Positions 1 to 6,345 of a DNA stretch of 9,715 bases are shown here, one piece after another. Below the pieces are notes generated by a model. The model had not been told where the DNA came from, did no database searches, and saw only the letters and a list, made by a program, of their open reading frames with translations. Location: the NCBI GenBank assembly GCA_035628395.1, contig DASPJX010000238.1, positions 1 to 9,715 of the forward strand, read 5' to 3'. A program made the translations under genes and the position numbers. Within the stretch, counting starts at the first letter, position 1. Every line of letters begins with the position of its first letter. Source of the stretch: UBA4615 sp035628395. GTDB lineage: Bacteria > Pseudomonadota > Gammaproteobacteria > Burkholderiales > Burkholderiaceae_E.

Positions 1-1
1 G

Positions 2-23
2 CGGGGCGCCGCCCGGCGCCCCG
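2..23 (-). terminator. Putative intrinsic terminator hairpin after the histone-like gene
   Basis: A perfect inverted repeat lies 6-27 bases beyond the stop codon of the minus-strand histone-like gene. Arms ggggcgcc (3-10) and ggcgcccc (15-22) enclose a gccc loop, and c2/g23 adds a ninth pair. Position and strength fit a transcription terminator for that gene. The U-tract, if there is one, would lie outside the window, so a plain hairpin or a bidirectional structure cannot be excluded. Confidence 0.45.
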
Positions 24-28
24 TCCGG

Positions 29-838
29 TCAGCCGCCCGAGGCGTCGCGCCTGCGGCCGCGGGTCCGGACCGCGCCCGCCGAGGCCCGGGTCGCGCCGGA
101 CTGGGTCGCGCCCGACTTCGCGGCGCGCGATTTCGTGCCGCCCGACTTCGCGGCGGCCGTCTTCGTGCCCGACTTCGCGGCGGGCGTCTTCGAGCCGGCC
201 GTTCTCGTGCCGGCCGACTTCGTGCCGCCGGACTTCGTGCCGCCGGACGTCGCGGCGCCCGGCCCGGAGGCGCCCGACCCGGAGGCACGGGAGGTCGCGG
301 TGCGGGTGCGGCCGGTCCCGCCCGCCGCGCGCTTCGACGCGCCGCCCTCCTTCGTAGCCGCCCCGGCGCGCGAGGCCGCGGCGCCGCGACCGGTGCCGGC
401 CGTAGCGCGCGTCGCGCCGGTCCTCGAGCCCGCGCGGGTGCCGGCCGGTGCGGCGTCGGCGCCTGCGCGCGAGCGGCGCGAGGCGTTCCCGGACTCCGGG
501 GTCGCGGCGGCCGCACGTCGGGCCGGCGCCGCCCGGCGCCGGCGGGCGGGGGCCGCGTCGTCGTCGTCCGCCCTCGCCGCCTGCGCGCCCCGGCGGCCGG
601 TCCCGGCGCCGCGCGGGGCATCGCCGCGCGCGGCCTGGGCGGCCGCGGCCGCGCGCTCGGCGAGCGGTCGCACGCGATCGATCAGCTCGAGGACCCGGTG
701 CAGCGCCTCGGGCGGGATGCGCACCGCGGCGCGCTTGATCGTCTCCTTGGCGAGCGTCTCGACGTCGCGGGCGGCGGCCCCCGAGCGGATCCAGGTGTCG
801 ATCTGCGCCAGCGTCTGCTTCAGCGTCGGATTGGGCAT
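29..838 (-). CDS. Histone H1-like / AlgP-like basic repetitive protein
   Basis: Predicted 269-aa protein in two parts. Residues 1 to about 72 look folded and helical, with regular hydrophobic spacing (LKQTLAQIDTWI, VETLAKETI, LHRVLELIDRVRPLAERA). Residues from about 73 to 269 are low-complexity, made of Ala, Gly, Ser, Thr, Arg and Lys, with an acidic DDDD at 91-94 inside an otherwise basic stretch. A Lys-Ser-Gly-Gly-Thr-like repeat covers about 198-249. Basic Ala/Lys/Arg-rich tails of this kind are known in bacterial histone H1-like and AlgP-type proteins, where they bind DNA. DNA or RNA binding here is inference from composition. The ATG at 838 starts the folded part and has only a weak purine stretch (gaga) upstream. 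The gene ends just before a strong hairpin. The N-terminal part is not one I can name, and it could belong to another nucleoid- or granule-associated family. The opposite strand is open over most of this length but is a composition shadow. Confidence 0.72.
   Translation of the reverse strand: MPNPTLKQTLAQIDTWIRSGAAARDVETLAKETIKRAAVRIPPEALHRVLELIDRVRPLAERAAAAAQAARGDAPRGAGTGRRGAQAARADDDDAAPARRRRAAPARRAAAATPESGNASRRSRAGADAAPAGTRAGSRTGATRATAGTGRGAAASRAGAATKEGGASKRAAGGTGRTRTATSRASGSGASGPGAATSGGTKSGGTKSAGTRTAGSKTPAAKSGTKTAAAKSGGTKSRAAKSGATQSGATRASAGAVRTRGRRRDASGG
90..260. repeat. Degenerate in-gene tandem repeat encoding the basic tail
   Basis: Short imperfect repeats built on gacttcgtgccgccg and gacttcgcggcg follow one another through this stretch. 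Two exact 15-bp copies are adjacent at 216-230 and 231-245. On the coding (minus) strand they encode variants of Lys-Ser-Gly-Gly-Thr and Lys-Ser-Ala-Gly-Thr. Repeats of this kind can expand or contract by slippage in steps that keep the frame, so the tail length may differ among strains (inference). Confidence 0.7.
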
Positions 839-985
839 GGGAGTCTCGCGACGGACGTGGGACGGGGCCCCACGATAGCGCCGGTGCGCGGCGCGTGCGC
901 CGCCAAGGCGGGTCGGCGCATGCCTCGCCGACCGGAGTCCTCGGCCGGGATCGCGGGGCGCGGTCCGATGGCCGGCGTCCCCGGC

Positions 986-1624
986 TCAGGGACGGATCCA
1001 GGTGGTCGACGGCACGTCGCCCTCGTCCGGCCAGTCGGCGCGCATCCGCTGGTGTCCGTCGCGACCGAGGCGCAGCCACTCGAGCGTCCGCACGCGCAGC
1101 CGCAGCGCCGCGAAGTTCGCGAAGCCGGGCTCGGCCTCGTCCGCGTCGGGGAGCGCGCCGCGCAGGCCCTCGGGCAGGTTCGCGTCGGGCCGGTCGGACG
1201 CGGTGCCGGGCACGCGCGGGGCGAGGTAGGCGCGCCGCGACGACGCGCCGAGCGCGTCCCAGGCCCGCCGCGCGAGCGCGTCGCCCGCGTGCACGCGCAC
1301 CGGGCCGCCCGCCCGCAGCTGCAGCCCGAGCGGGCCGTCGTGGAAGACGAGGCAGCCCGGCGCGGCGCGCAGCTGCGCGAGCTTGTGCGCGCGCACGTCG
1401 CTGTGGAACTCCAGCTCGCGCGCGCCGGGGTCCGCCGCGCGCAGCACGACGACCCGCGCGTCGGGGCGCGGCGCGCCGGGCTCGCGCGCGTCGACGCCGG
1501 CGAGCACCGGCCAGTGGAACGGCGCCTCGGCGCGCGCGGCGCCGTCGACCAGCAGCGACCACGCGGCCGCTAGAATCGAGTCGAGCGACGCGTCGGGTCC
1601 GGGCAGCGGGATCGGCGGGGGCAT
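986..1624 (-). CDS. Pyridoxamine 5'-phosphate oxidase family (Alr4036-type) FMN-binding protein
   Basis: Predicted 212-aa split-barrel flavoprotein, the usual length for the Alr4036-type branch of the PNPOx family. Visible landmarks are the helix LDSILAAAWSLL (14-25), the barrel strand RVVVLR (57-62), and the FHSDVRAHKLAQL segment (73-85), whose Arg and Lys match the phosphate-binding region of FMN in PNPOx. WDALGASSRRAYL follows at 122-134. LEWLRL (182-187) and an Arg-rich RMRADWP near the end match the closing part of the family. Members bind FMN and some oxidise pyridoxamine/pyridoxine phosphate, but this branch is mostly of unknown substrate, so I do not assign PdxH. The ATG at 1624 gives the expected family N-terminus but has no Shine-Dalgarno sequence in front. 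A TAGACT box sits 7 bases upstream, so the message may be leaderless. The gene is divergent from the SDR gene across 62 bp. Confidence 0.85.
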   Translation of the reverse strand: MPPPIPLPGPDASLDSILAAAWSLLVDGAARAEAPFHWPVLAGVDAREPGAPRPDARVVVLRAADPGARELEFHSDVRAHKLAQLRAAPGCLVFHDGPLGLQLRAGGPVRVHAGDALARRAWDALGASSRRAYLAPRVPGTASDRPDANLPEGLRGALPDADEAEPGFANFAALRLRVRTLEWLRLGRDGHQRMRADWPDEGDVPSTTWIRP

Positions 1625-1631
1625 GGCGCGC

Positions 1632-1637
1632 AGTCTA
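1632..1637 (-). promoter_or_regulatory. Possible -10 box (TAGACT) for a leaderless flavoprotein message
   Basis: Read on the minus strand, TAGACT matches four of six bases of the sigma-70 -10 consensus and sits 7 bases before the ATG at 1624. Transcription would begin at or next to the start codon, which fits the absence of any ribosome-binding site there. No convincing -35 box is visible at 16-18 bp spacing, so support is weak. Confidence 0.25.
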
Positions 1638-1674
1638 TCGCCGGCACCGGTCGCGCCCGCCCACGACGACCCAC

Positions 1675-1680
1675 GAGGAG
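1675..1680 (+). promoter_or_regulatory. Ribosome-binding site of the SDR gene
   Basis: gaggag lies 6 bases before the ATG at 1687, a near-ideal Shine-Dalgarno match and spacing. It decides this start over the much longer open frame that continues upstream, antisense to the flavoprotein gene. Confidence 0.85.
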
Positions 1681-1686
1681 AACGGC

Positions 1687-2469
1687 ATGGAATCCGATTC
1701 GACGCGCCCGTCCGCGGCGCGCATCGCCTGGGTCACCGGCGGCGCGACCGGCATCGGGCGCGCGACCGCGCGGCGGCTCGCGCAGGGCGGCGCGACGGTC
1801 GCGATCTCCGGGCGCCGGGCCGACGAGCTCGAGCGCACCGCCGCCGAGCTCGGCGCGGAGGGCCTGCGGATCGTGCCGGTGCCGGCCGACGTCGGCGACC
1901 CGGCGTCGGTCGGGCGCGCGCACGCGGCGATCGTCGCCGCCCACGGGCCGGTGACGGTGCTGGTGACCGCCGCCGGCACCAACGTGCCGAACCGCGCGTG
2001 GTCGGCGGTGACGCCCGACGCGTTCGAGCGGGTGGTGCGCACCAACCTGCTGGGCGCGGCGAACGCGGTGCACGCCGCGCTGCCCGGCATGCGCGCGGCC
2101 GGCGGCGGCACGATCGTCGTGATCTCCTCGTTCGCCGCCTGGGCGTACAAGGACTTCCCGGGCGTCGCGTACAGCGCGAGCAAGACCGCGCTCGGGCCGC
2201 TCGTGCAGAGCCTGAACGACGAGGAGGGCCGGCACGGCGTGCGCGCCTGCCACCTGTGCCCGGGCGAGGTCGCCACGCCGATCCTGAAAGCGCGCCCGGT
2301 GCCGCCGTCGGACGAGGAGGTCGCCCGCATGCTGAGGCCCGAGGACGTCGCGGCGAGCGTCGCGCACGTGGTCGACGCGCCGGCGCACGTGTGCCTCGCC
2401 GAGGTGGTGATCGCGCCGACCTGGAACCGGTTCTACCTCGGCGGCGAGGACCTGAAGCGCCGCGGATGA
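1687..2469 (+). CDS. Short-chain dehydrogenase/reductase (SDR), NADP(H)-type by motif
   Basis: Predicted 260-aa classical SDR of normal length. The Rossmann glycine motif is TGGATGIG (17-24). The basic GRR at 42-44 after the second strand favours NADP(H) over NAD(H). The NNAG-type motif is present as TAAG (94-97), the structural Asn is N120, and the catalytic set is S148, Y162 and K166 (YSASK). An EVATPI segment follows the PG motif, as in family members that bind cofactor there. The C-terminus ends in a LAEVVIAPT-type strand. The protein should reversibly oxidise or reduce an alcohol/carbonyl in the cytoplasm; the substrate cannot be told. The stop overlaps the start of the transporter gene (ATGA at 2466-2469), so the two are almost certainly cotranscribed and translationally coupled. 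I chose the ATG at 1687 for its strong ribosome-binding site and for the family N-terminus. Confidence 0.93.
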   Translation: MESDSTRPSAARIAWVTGGATGIGRATARRLAQGGATVAISGRRADELERTAAELGAEGLRIVPVPADVGDPASVGRAHAAIVAAHGPVTVLVTAAGTNVPNRAWSAVTPDAFERVVRTNLLGAANAVHAALPGMRAAGGGTIVVISSFAAWAYKDFPGVAYSASKTALGPLVQSLNDEEGRHGVRACHLCPGEVATPILKARPVPPSDEEVARMLRPEDVAASVAHVVDAPAHVCLAEVVIAPTWNRFYLGGEDLKRRG

Positions 2470-3368
2470 GCCGCGCCGTCCCGGGCTGGGCGGGCGTCGC
2501 GGTGGTCGTCGGCATCGCGGTGCTGTTCGCCTCGAACCACGTCGCGGCGCGGCTCGCGTTCGACCACGGCGCGAGCGTGGTCGCCGCGGTCGTCGTGCGC
2601 TCGGCGGCGACCGCGCTGGCGGTGCTCGCGCTGCTGCGCGTCGCCGGCGTCGCCGCGGCGCTGCCCGCGGCGACCCGCCCGCGCGCGGTCGCCATCGGGC
2701 TGCTGCTCGCGCTGCAGAGCGTGTGCCTGTACTCGGCGGTCGCGCGGCTGCCGGTGGCGCTCGCGCTGCTGACCTTCAACACCTTCCCGATCGTGCTCGC
2801 GGCGCTGTCGTGGGCGAGCGGCGGCGAGCGCCCGTCGCGGCGCACCGCGGTCGCGATGCCGGCGATCCTCGCCGGGCTGGTCCTCGCGCTCGACGTGCCG
2901 GGCGTGCTCGGCGCGGGCGCGCGCGCGCTCGAGGACCCGGGGCGCTTCGGCGCGGGCGTCGCGTTCGCGCTCGGCGCGTCGGCGAGCTTCGCGGTGGCGC
3001 TGCTGCTCACGACCCGCTGGCTCGGGGCCGTCGACGGGCGCGTGCGCACCGCGTGGACGATGGCGACCGTCGCGGCGGCGACCGCGCTCGCCGGCACCGC
3101 GGCCGGCGCGTTCGCGTGGCCGGCCTCGCCCCCGGGCTGGCTCGGGCTCGCGCTGCTGACGCTGTTCTACGGCGCCGCGTTCACCTCGCTGTTCGTCGTG
3201 CTGCCGCGGCTCGGGGCGGTGAACTACGCGCCGGCGCTCAACGCCGAGCCGATCGCGTCGATGGGGCTCGCGTGGGCGTTCCTCGGGCAGCGGGTCGGCC
3301 CGCTGCAGGCGGCGGGCGCGGTGCTCGTGGTCGGCGCGATCGTCTGGATGAGCGCCGGGCGGCGCTGA
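2466..3368 (+). CDS. EamA/DMT-superfamily ten-helix transporter
   Basis: Predicted 300-aa inner-membrane protein with two EamA-type halves, consistent with the ten-helix drug/metabolite transporter fold. Hydrophobic segments run from about residue 8 to 296. The first-half signature surrounds LPVALALLTFNTFPIVLAAL (95-114). The second half closes with the family hallmark ALNAEPIASMGLAW, AFLGQRVGPLQAAGA and VLVVGAI (257-292), in which Glu261-Pro262 is the conserved pair. A hydrophilic loop at about 150-160 separates the halves. DMT carriers usually export or import amino acids, nucleotides or small organic metabolites by proton exchange; the substrate here is unknown. The ATG overlaps the SDR stop codon by four bases, and only a distant gagga lies upstream, so translation probably depends on coupling. 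The gene ends 12 bp from the convergent gene on the other strand, which leaves no room for a separate terminator. Confidence 0.92.
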   Translation: MSRAVPGWAGVAVVVGIAVLFASNHVAARLAFDHGASVVAAVVVRSAATALAVLALLRVAGVAAALPAATRPRAVAIGLLLALQSVCLYSAVARLPVALALLTFNTFPIVLAALSWASGGERPSRRTAVAMPAILAGLVLALDVPGVLGAGARALEDPGRFGAGVAFALGASASFAVALLLTTRWLGAVDGRVRTAWTMATVAAATALAGTAAGAFAWPASPPGWLGLALLTLFYGAAFTSLFVVLPRLGAVNYAPALNAEPIASMGLAWAFLGQRVGPLQAAGAVLVVGAIVWMSAGRR

Positions 3369-3380
3369 GCGCGGCGCGCG

Positions 3381-4565
3381 TCAGCCCGCGACCGCCGGCA
3401 CCGAGCGGCTGGCGAGCTCGAGCCAGCCGGCGTCGTCGCGCGGCCACGCGCGCTCGGGCAGCTCGTCGAGGCGCAGCAGGATCTGGCGCAGATGCCAGAC
3501 CGGCGGCGCGTCGAGCGCGGCCGGGCAGTGTCGCCACAGCGCGCGGATCACGTTGTGCTGCACGCCGAAGTGCGAGGCGAGCGCCTCGACCACCCAGCGG
3601 TCCTGGCCCGAGTCGACCGCCTGGCGCAAGGCCTCGGTGGTGTCGGCCTCGCGCCGCGGGCTGTGGCGCGGATCGTGCTCGGCCGCGGCGACGAGCCCCG
3701 AGCGCCGGCGCGGCGCGGCGTCGACCAGCAGGTCGGCGAACAGCTGCGCGAACGCGGGCAGCTTGCCGAGCACGTACGCGCGCTGCGCCGCGTGGCGCGG
3801 GCCGGTGGCGAGCCAGTTGTAGCAGCCGAGGTGGCGGCCGGCGCGCGTGCGACCGAGCTTGACCAGCACGACCGGGTCGAGCGAGGCCTCGATCATCGCG
3901 CCGGCGCGCTGCTCGGCGGTGGCCTCGCGCAGGTCCATCGAGCGCAGCACCTTGCCGTAGAACTCGACGTCGACCAGCTCGAGGCGCAGCGACCGGCGCA
4001 GCAGCGCGAGGAAGTCCGGATAGCGCGAGGCGCGGTCGAACAGGCTGCGCGGCACGCCCGGCTCGAGCCGGTGCTCGCGCGCGAGGTGGCGGCCCCAGTC
4101 GTCGCGGCGCGCCTCGAGGATCGTCAGCACGTTCTCGCCGAGCGCGGCGAACAGCACGTCGAGCGTGGCCGCCTCGGCGGCGCGCGCCGGCAGGTCCTCG
4201 CGCCGGTCGGCCTCGTGCAGCCAGCGCGCGAGCGCGCCGACCAGCCGGCGCAGCGTCGCGTCGCTCAGCAGGCTGCGGAAGTCGTAGGCGAGCTGGTGCC
4301 GGTCGACGCCGACGAAGCGGATCGAGTGGCCCCAGTCGCGGGTCAGCTGCCCGAAGATCGGGTTGGCCATCAGCGACAGCCGCGACGCGAGCGGCAGCAG
4401 CAGCACGAACAGCTTCCAGTCGGGCGAGGGGTTGCGCCAGACGAGCGCGCGCGGCGTGGCGAGGTAGGCGTGCGCCGCCGCCGAGAGGTCGGGTCCGACC
4501 TCCGAGGCGTCGACGAGCTGGGCGTCGATCGGGAACGTGTCGACGCGGATCGCTTCGAAATCCAT
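3381..4565 (-). CDS. Unrecognised 394-aa protein
   Basis: I do not recognise this family. The 394-aa product reads as a genuine protein: it has varied composition and mixes charged and aromatic residues such as WRNPSPDWKLF (43-53), FGQLTRDWGHSIRFVGVDRHQLAYDF (71-96, in parts) and CYNWLATGPRH (248-258). The frame shows the codon bias of its neighbours. It has no signal peptide. The one hydrophobic stretch, about 52-68 (LFVLLLPLASRLSLMAN), could be a buried helix or a membrane contact. The C-terminal third is helical with Trp/His-rich patches (VQHNVIRALWRHCPAAL at 336-351). No Walker, zinc-finger, protease or nuclease motif is visible. The frame is open to 5051, but upstream it is Arg/Pro-rich junk, so the ATG at 4565 is preferred. 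That ATG lacks a clean Shine-Dalgarno sequence and directly abuts an 8-bp perfect hairpin. The 58-aa membrane protein gene lies 62 bp upstream on the same strand. Alternatives include a regulatory or structural protein; I assign no function. Confidence 0.75.
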   Translation of the reverse strand: MDFEAIRVDTFPIDAQLVDASEVGPDLSAAAHAYLATPRALVWRNPSPDWKLFVLLLPLASRLSLMANPIFGQLTRDWGHSIRFVGVDRHQLAYDFRSLLSDATLRRLVGALARWLHEADRREDLPARAAEAATLDVLFAALGENVLTILEARRDDWGRHLAREHRLEPGVPRSLFDRASRYPDFLALLRRSLRLELVDVEFYGKVLRSMDLREATAEQRAGAMIEASLDPVVLVKLGRTRAGRHLGCYNWLATGPRHAAQRAYVLGKLPAFAQLFADLLVDAAPRRRSGLVAAAEHDPRHSPRREADTTEALRQAVDSGQDRWVVEALASHFGVQHNVIRALWRHCPAALDAPPVWHLRQILLRLDELPERAWPRDDAGWLELASRSVPAVAG

Positions 4566-4596
4566 CCGGGCCCCGGCGTGCGTGGATCGGGCCCGG
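4566..4596 (-). promoter_or_regulatory. Hairpin abutting the start codon of the unrecognised gene
   Basis: The arms ccgggccc (4566-4573) and gggcccgg (4589-4596) are perfect 8-base complements around a 15-base loop. In the minus-strand RNA the 3' arm ends directly against the AUG and contains the only G-rich stretch that could serve as a ribosome-binding site. Folding would therefore block translation. Whether this is regulatory, or a terminator-like structure behind the small gene upstream, is not decidable from sequence. Confidence 0.5.
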
Positions 4597-4597
4597 T

Positions 4598-4613
4598 GCG
4601 GCGCGTGCGCCGC
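4598..4613 (-). repeat. Second short hairpin in the 62-bp leader
   Basis: The arms gcggcg (4598-4603) and cgccgc (4608-4613) form a perfect 6-bp stem with a 4-base loop, one base from the larger hairpin. Together the two structures fill most of the gap between the 58-aa and 394-aa genes. In DNA this GC-rich, short stems are common, so a functional role is uncertain. Confidence 0.4.
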
Positions 4614-4627
4614 GGCGGGGCCGTGGG

Positions 4628-4804
4628 TCAGTCGGCGCGCTTGGCGAAGAACAGCAGCCCGCCGCCGATGACGAGGAGCCCGCTGGCGATCAGGGTCCGG
4701 GCCACCGAGCCCTGGTACATCGCCTCGAACGCGACGAACGAGCCTGCGGTCAGGAGGACCCGCCCGGTGCCTGCGGTGCGCTGCGAAGGGGACAGTTCGG
4801 CCAT
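4628..4804 (-). CDS. Small membrane protein, 58 aa
   Basis: This short frame encodes a hydrophilic N-terminus (MAELSPSQRTAGTGR), then two hydrophobic segments: about 16-32 (VLLTAGSFVAFEAMYQ) and about 36-54 (TLIASGLLVIGGGLLFF). It ends in a basic/acidic KRAD tail. This pattern is typical of a real small inner-membrane protein and differs sharply from the Arg/Pro-rich noise that surrounds it. I do not recognise the family. The ATG at 4804 is preferred to 4966, because the longer version adds a basic, low-complexity leader and has no better ribosome-binding site. The gene sits 62 bp ahead of the unrecognised 394-aa gene on the same strand and may be cotranscribed with it. Confidence 0.6.
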   Translation of the reverse strand: MAELSPSQRTAGTGRVLLTAGSFVAFEAMYQGSVARTLIASGLLVIGGGLLFFAKRAD

Positions 4805-5078
4805 GGGCGATCCGGTCGTTGAGGCGTGCCGGGAGCCGGGGCCGCCGCGGCGTTCGCGATGCTGCAATCCTAAGCTCGGTTCGCGGCGGCGACGGCCGGC
4901 TCCGCTTACCGACGGCCGGAATCGGCGGACGGGCGAGACGATCGGCGACGGGCGCTTGGAAGGCATTCTGACATCGTCCGGCGCGGGCCTGCCAGCGGCG
5001 GGGTCTCCGGCGCGGCACGCTCCGACCGGGGCGGGCGGCCGCGGACGGCACGCCCGCCGGGCGGGGCCGCGGCCGCGC
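4805..5078. other. Intergenic region, 274 bp
   Basis: This stretch lies between the peptidase stop and the small membrane protein start and carries no convincing gene. It has a local AT-richer patch at about 4862-4880 (tgcaatcctaagc), where a promoter for the small gene could sit. TAGGAT at 4867-4872 on the minus strand resembles a -10 box, but no -35 box is seen. Next to the peptidase stop are a small stem at 5053-5065 (cccgc/gcggg) and the 10-bp palindrome ggccgcggcc at 5065-5074, either of which could help end transcription. Confidence 0.4.
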
Positions 5079-6197
5079 TCAGCGTCCGGCGCGCCGCGCG
5101 CCCGGCAGCGCGTCGAGCCCCTGCGCGACCAGCCCCAAACCGGTCTCGACCGTGCGCCGGCGCCAGTCCGCGCTCGCCGGCGAGAAGACCTCGCGGACCT
5201 CGGCCCCGATCGCCCGGCCGCGCGCGTCGTCCGGATCGCCGTGCGCGTGCAGCCAGTTGTCCGAGCGCATCGCCGAGATCATGCGGACGGGCTCGTAGGT
5301 GCCGTACTCGGGGAACCCGAACGCGAACCGGCAGCCGGCGGGCAGCGCCGCCTCGAGGCCGCGGTCGAGCAGGCCGTTCAGCGGCGTCGACACCGACTCG
5401 CCGCCGGTCGCCGACTTGATCCAGCCGGGCCAGACCTCGGTGGAGAACCGGTAGCAGTCGCTGTCCGGGGCGGCGCCGGTCACCAGCTCGCAGTCGCCGA
5501 ACTCGCCGAGGCCGGTGTGGAAGTCGAGCCAGAGCACGGTGCGCGCGTCGGCGAGGTGCTCGCGCACCAGCGCGAGCAGGTGGCGGGTGCCCTGCTCCGG
5601 GCGCGCGCCGCCGTACTGCATGCCGCGCGGGTACTTGTACTGGCCGCCCACCGCGGCCTGCTGGAAGCGGCGCAGCCCGTGCTCGGCGATGTACGCGCGG
5701 ATCGTCTCCCAGCGCCGCGCCTCGGCCGCCTCGTCGAGGTCGGACGGGTTCAGCTCGTCGTGCAGCCGCTCGTAGTCGGGGTCGCACAGCGTCGGGTCGA
5801 AGGTCTCGCGGAAGTTCCGGTTGAAGTCGACGTTCGACTCGTTGACGCGGCGGTGCCAGGCGAAGCCGTAGGGGTTGTTCGCGTGCTGGATCACGATCGC
5901 CGTGTCGGCGCCGAGCCGCAGCCCGGGCAGCACGCGCTCGAGCACCGCGTGCTGCACGGCGCTGCCCACGTAGCCCTCGACGCCGTGCGTGCCGCAGGAC
6001 AGCACCAGCGCGTGCTTCGGTCGGCGCGCGCCGAAGATCGCGAAGTCGAGCGCGAGCGTCTCGCCGTCGGGGCCGCGGACGTCGAGCGCGCGGGAGTCGA
6101 CGACGAGGCCGTGGCGCGGGGCGAGCGCGTGCGCGCGCTCGAGCAGCCGCTCGCGGGAGACGGCGTACGAAGGCTGGAAGAAGTCGGCGAGGTCCAT
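5079..6197 (-). CDS. DUF2817 M14-like zinc metallopeptidase
   Basis: Predicted 372-aa protein of the DUF2817 group, which is related to M14 zinc carboxypeptidases and is of about this length. The zinc site is visible as CGTHGVEGY with H71 and E74, plus H227 in LDFHTGLG. The substrate-carboxylate pair is in VDFNRNF (N126, R127), and E297 in FPEYGT is placed like the M14 catalytic glutamate. NNPYGFAWHRRVNE (107-120) is another family block. No signal peptide is seen, so the enzyme should be cytoplasmic. The substrate is unknown; M14 relatives cleave C-terminal amino acids or amides, and deacylase activities also exist in the clan. The ATG at 6197 has no Shine-Dalgarno sequence, and 16-bp tandem repeats run directly up to it. 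It is the third gene in the same direction as the hydratase and dehydratase, 166 bp behind the latter, so cotranscription is likely but less certain. Confidence 0.88.
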   Translation of the reverse strand: MDLADFFQPSYAVSRERLLERAHALAPRHGLVVDSRALDVRGPDGETLALDFAIFGARRPKHALVLSCGTHGVEGYVGSAVQHAVLERVLPGLRLGADTAIVIQHANNPYGFAWHRRVNESNVDFNRNFRETFDPTLCDPDYERLHDELNPSDLDEAAEARRWETIRAYIAEHGLRRFQQAAVGGQYKYPRGMQYGGARPEQGTRHLLALVREHLADARTVLWLDFHTGLGEFGDCELVTGAAPDSDCYRFSTEVWPGWIKSATGGESVSTPLNGLLDRGLEAALPAGCRFAFGFPEYGTYEPVRMISAMRSDNWLHAHGDPDDARGRAIGAEVREVFSPASADWRRRTVETGLGLVAQGLDALPGARRAGR

Positions 6198-6262
6198 GGG
6201 TCGGTGCGGAGGCGGGTCGGTGCGGAGGGCGAGCGATGCGGAGGGCGGGTCGGTGCGGAGGC
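6198..6262. repeat. 16-bp tandem repeats up to the peptidase start codon
   Basis: The unit gggtcggtgcggaggc occurs at 6198-6213, again at 6214-6229 with one changed base (followed by an extra c), and exactly at 6247-6262. A degenerate copy (gagcgatgcggagggc) fills 6231-6246. The array makes up the whole immediate 5' leader of the peptidase gene and contains no ribosome-binding site. Repeats at this place could alter leader length by slippage and so change expression (inference). Confidence 0.8.
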
Positions 6263-6345
6263 CGAACGGGCAAGGACGCGCCGACCGCGAGCGTAGCGCG
6301 TCCGGCGGGGCGCCGCCGCGCGTCCGGGGGCGGTAGCGGCGTGCG

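Noticed and set aside
135..878. Long plus-strand open frame opposite the histone-like gene
   Set aside because: Repetitive Pro/Ala/Val-rich translation produced by the repeats on the other strand; no ribosome-binding site and no family motif.
1571..1576. TAGAAT on the plus strand as a -10 box for the SDR operon
   Set aside because: It has no acceptable -35 box at 16-18 bp and lies inside the flavoprotein coding region; possible but not supported enough to call.
895..1686. Upstream extension of the SDR frame
   Set aside because: The added part is almost pure Arg/Ala and antisense to the flavoprotein gene; gaggag before the ATG at 1687 fixes the real start.
3369..3380. Bidirectional terminator between the convergent transporter and unrecognised genes
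   Set aside because: Only 12 bp separate the stop codons and no stem-loop of useful length fits there.
4805..4966. 54-residue longer N-terminus of the small membrane protein
   Set aside because: The extension is basic and low in information, has no ribosome-binding site, and would precede an otherwise typical small membrane protein beginning MAEL.
6198..6262. CRISPR-like array
   Set aside because: Units are 16-17 bp and directly adjacent or separated only by a degenerate copy; there are no unique spacers and no cas genes.
3492..6296. A 934-aa plus-strand open frame across the unrecognised and peptidase genes
   Set aside because: Composition shadow in very GC-rich DNA: Arg/Val/Glu-rich without domains, and it lies antisense to two genes, one of which (the peptidase) has clear catalytic motifs.
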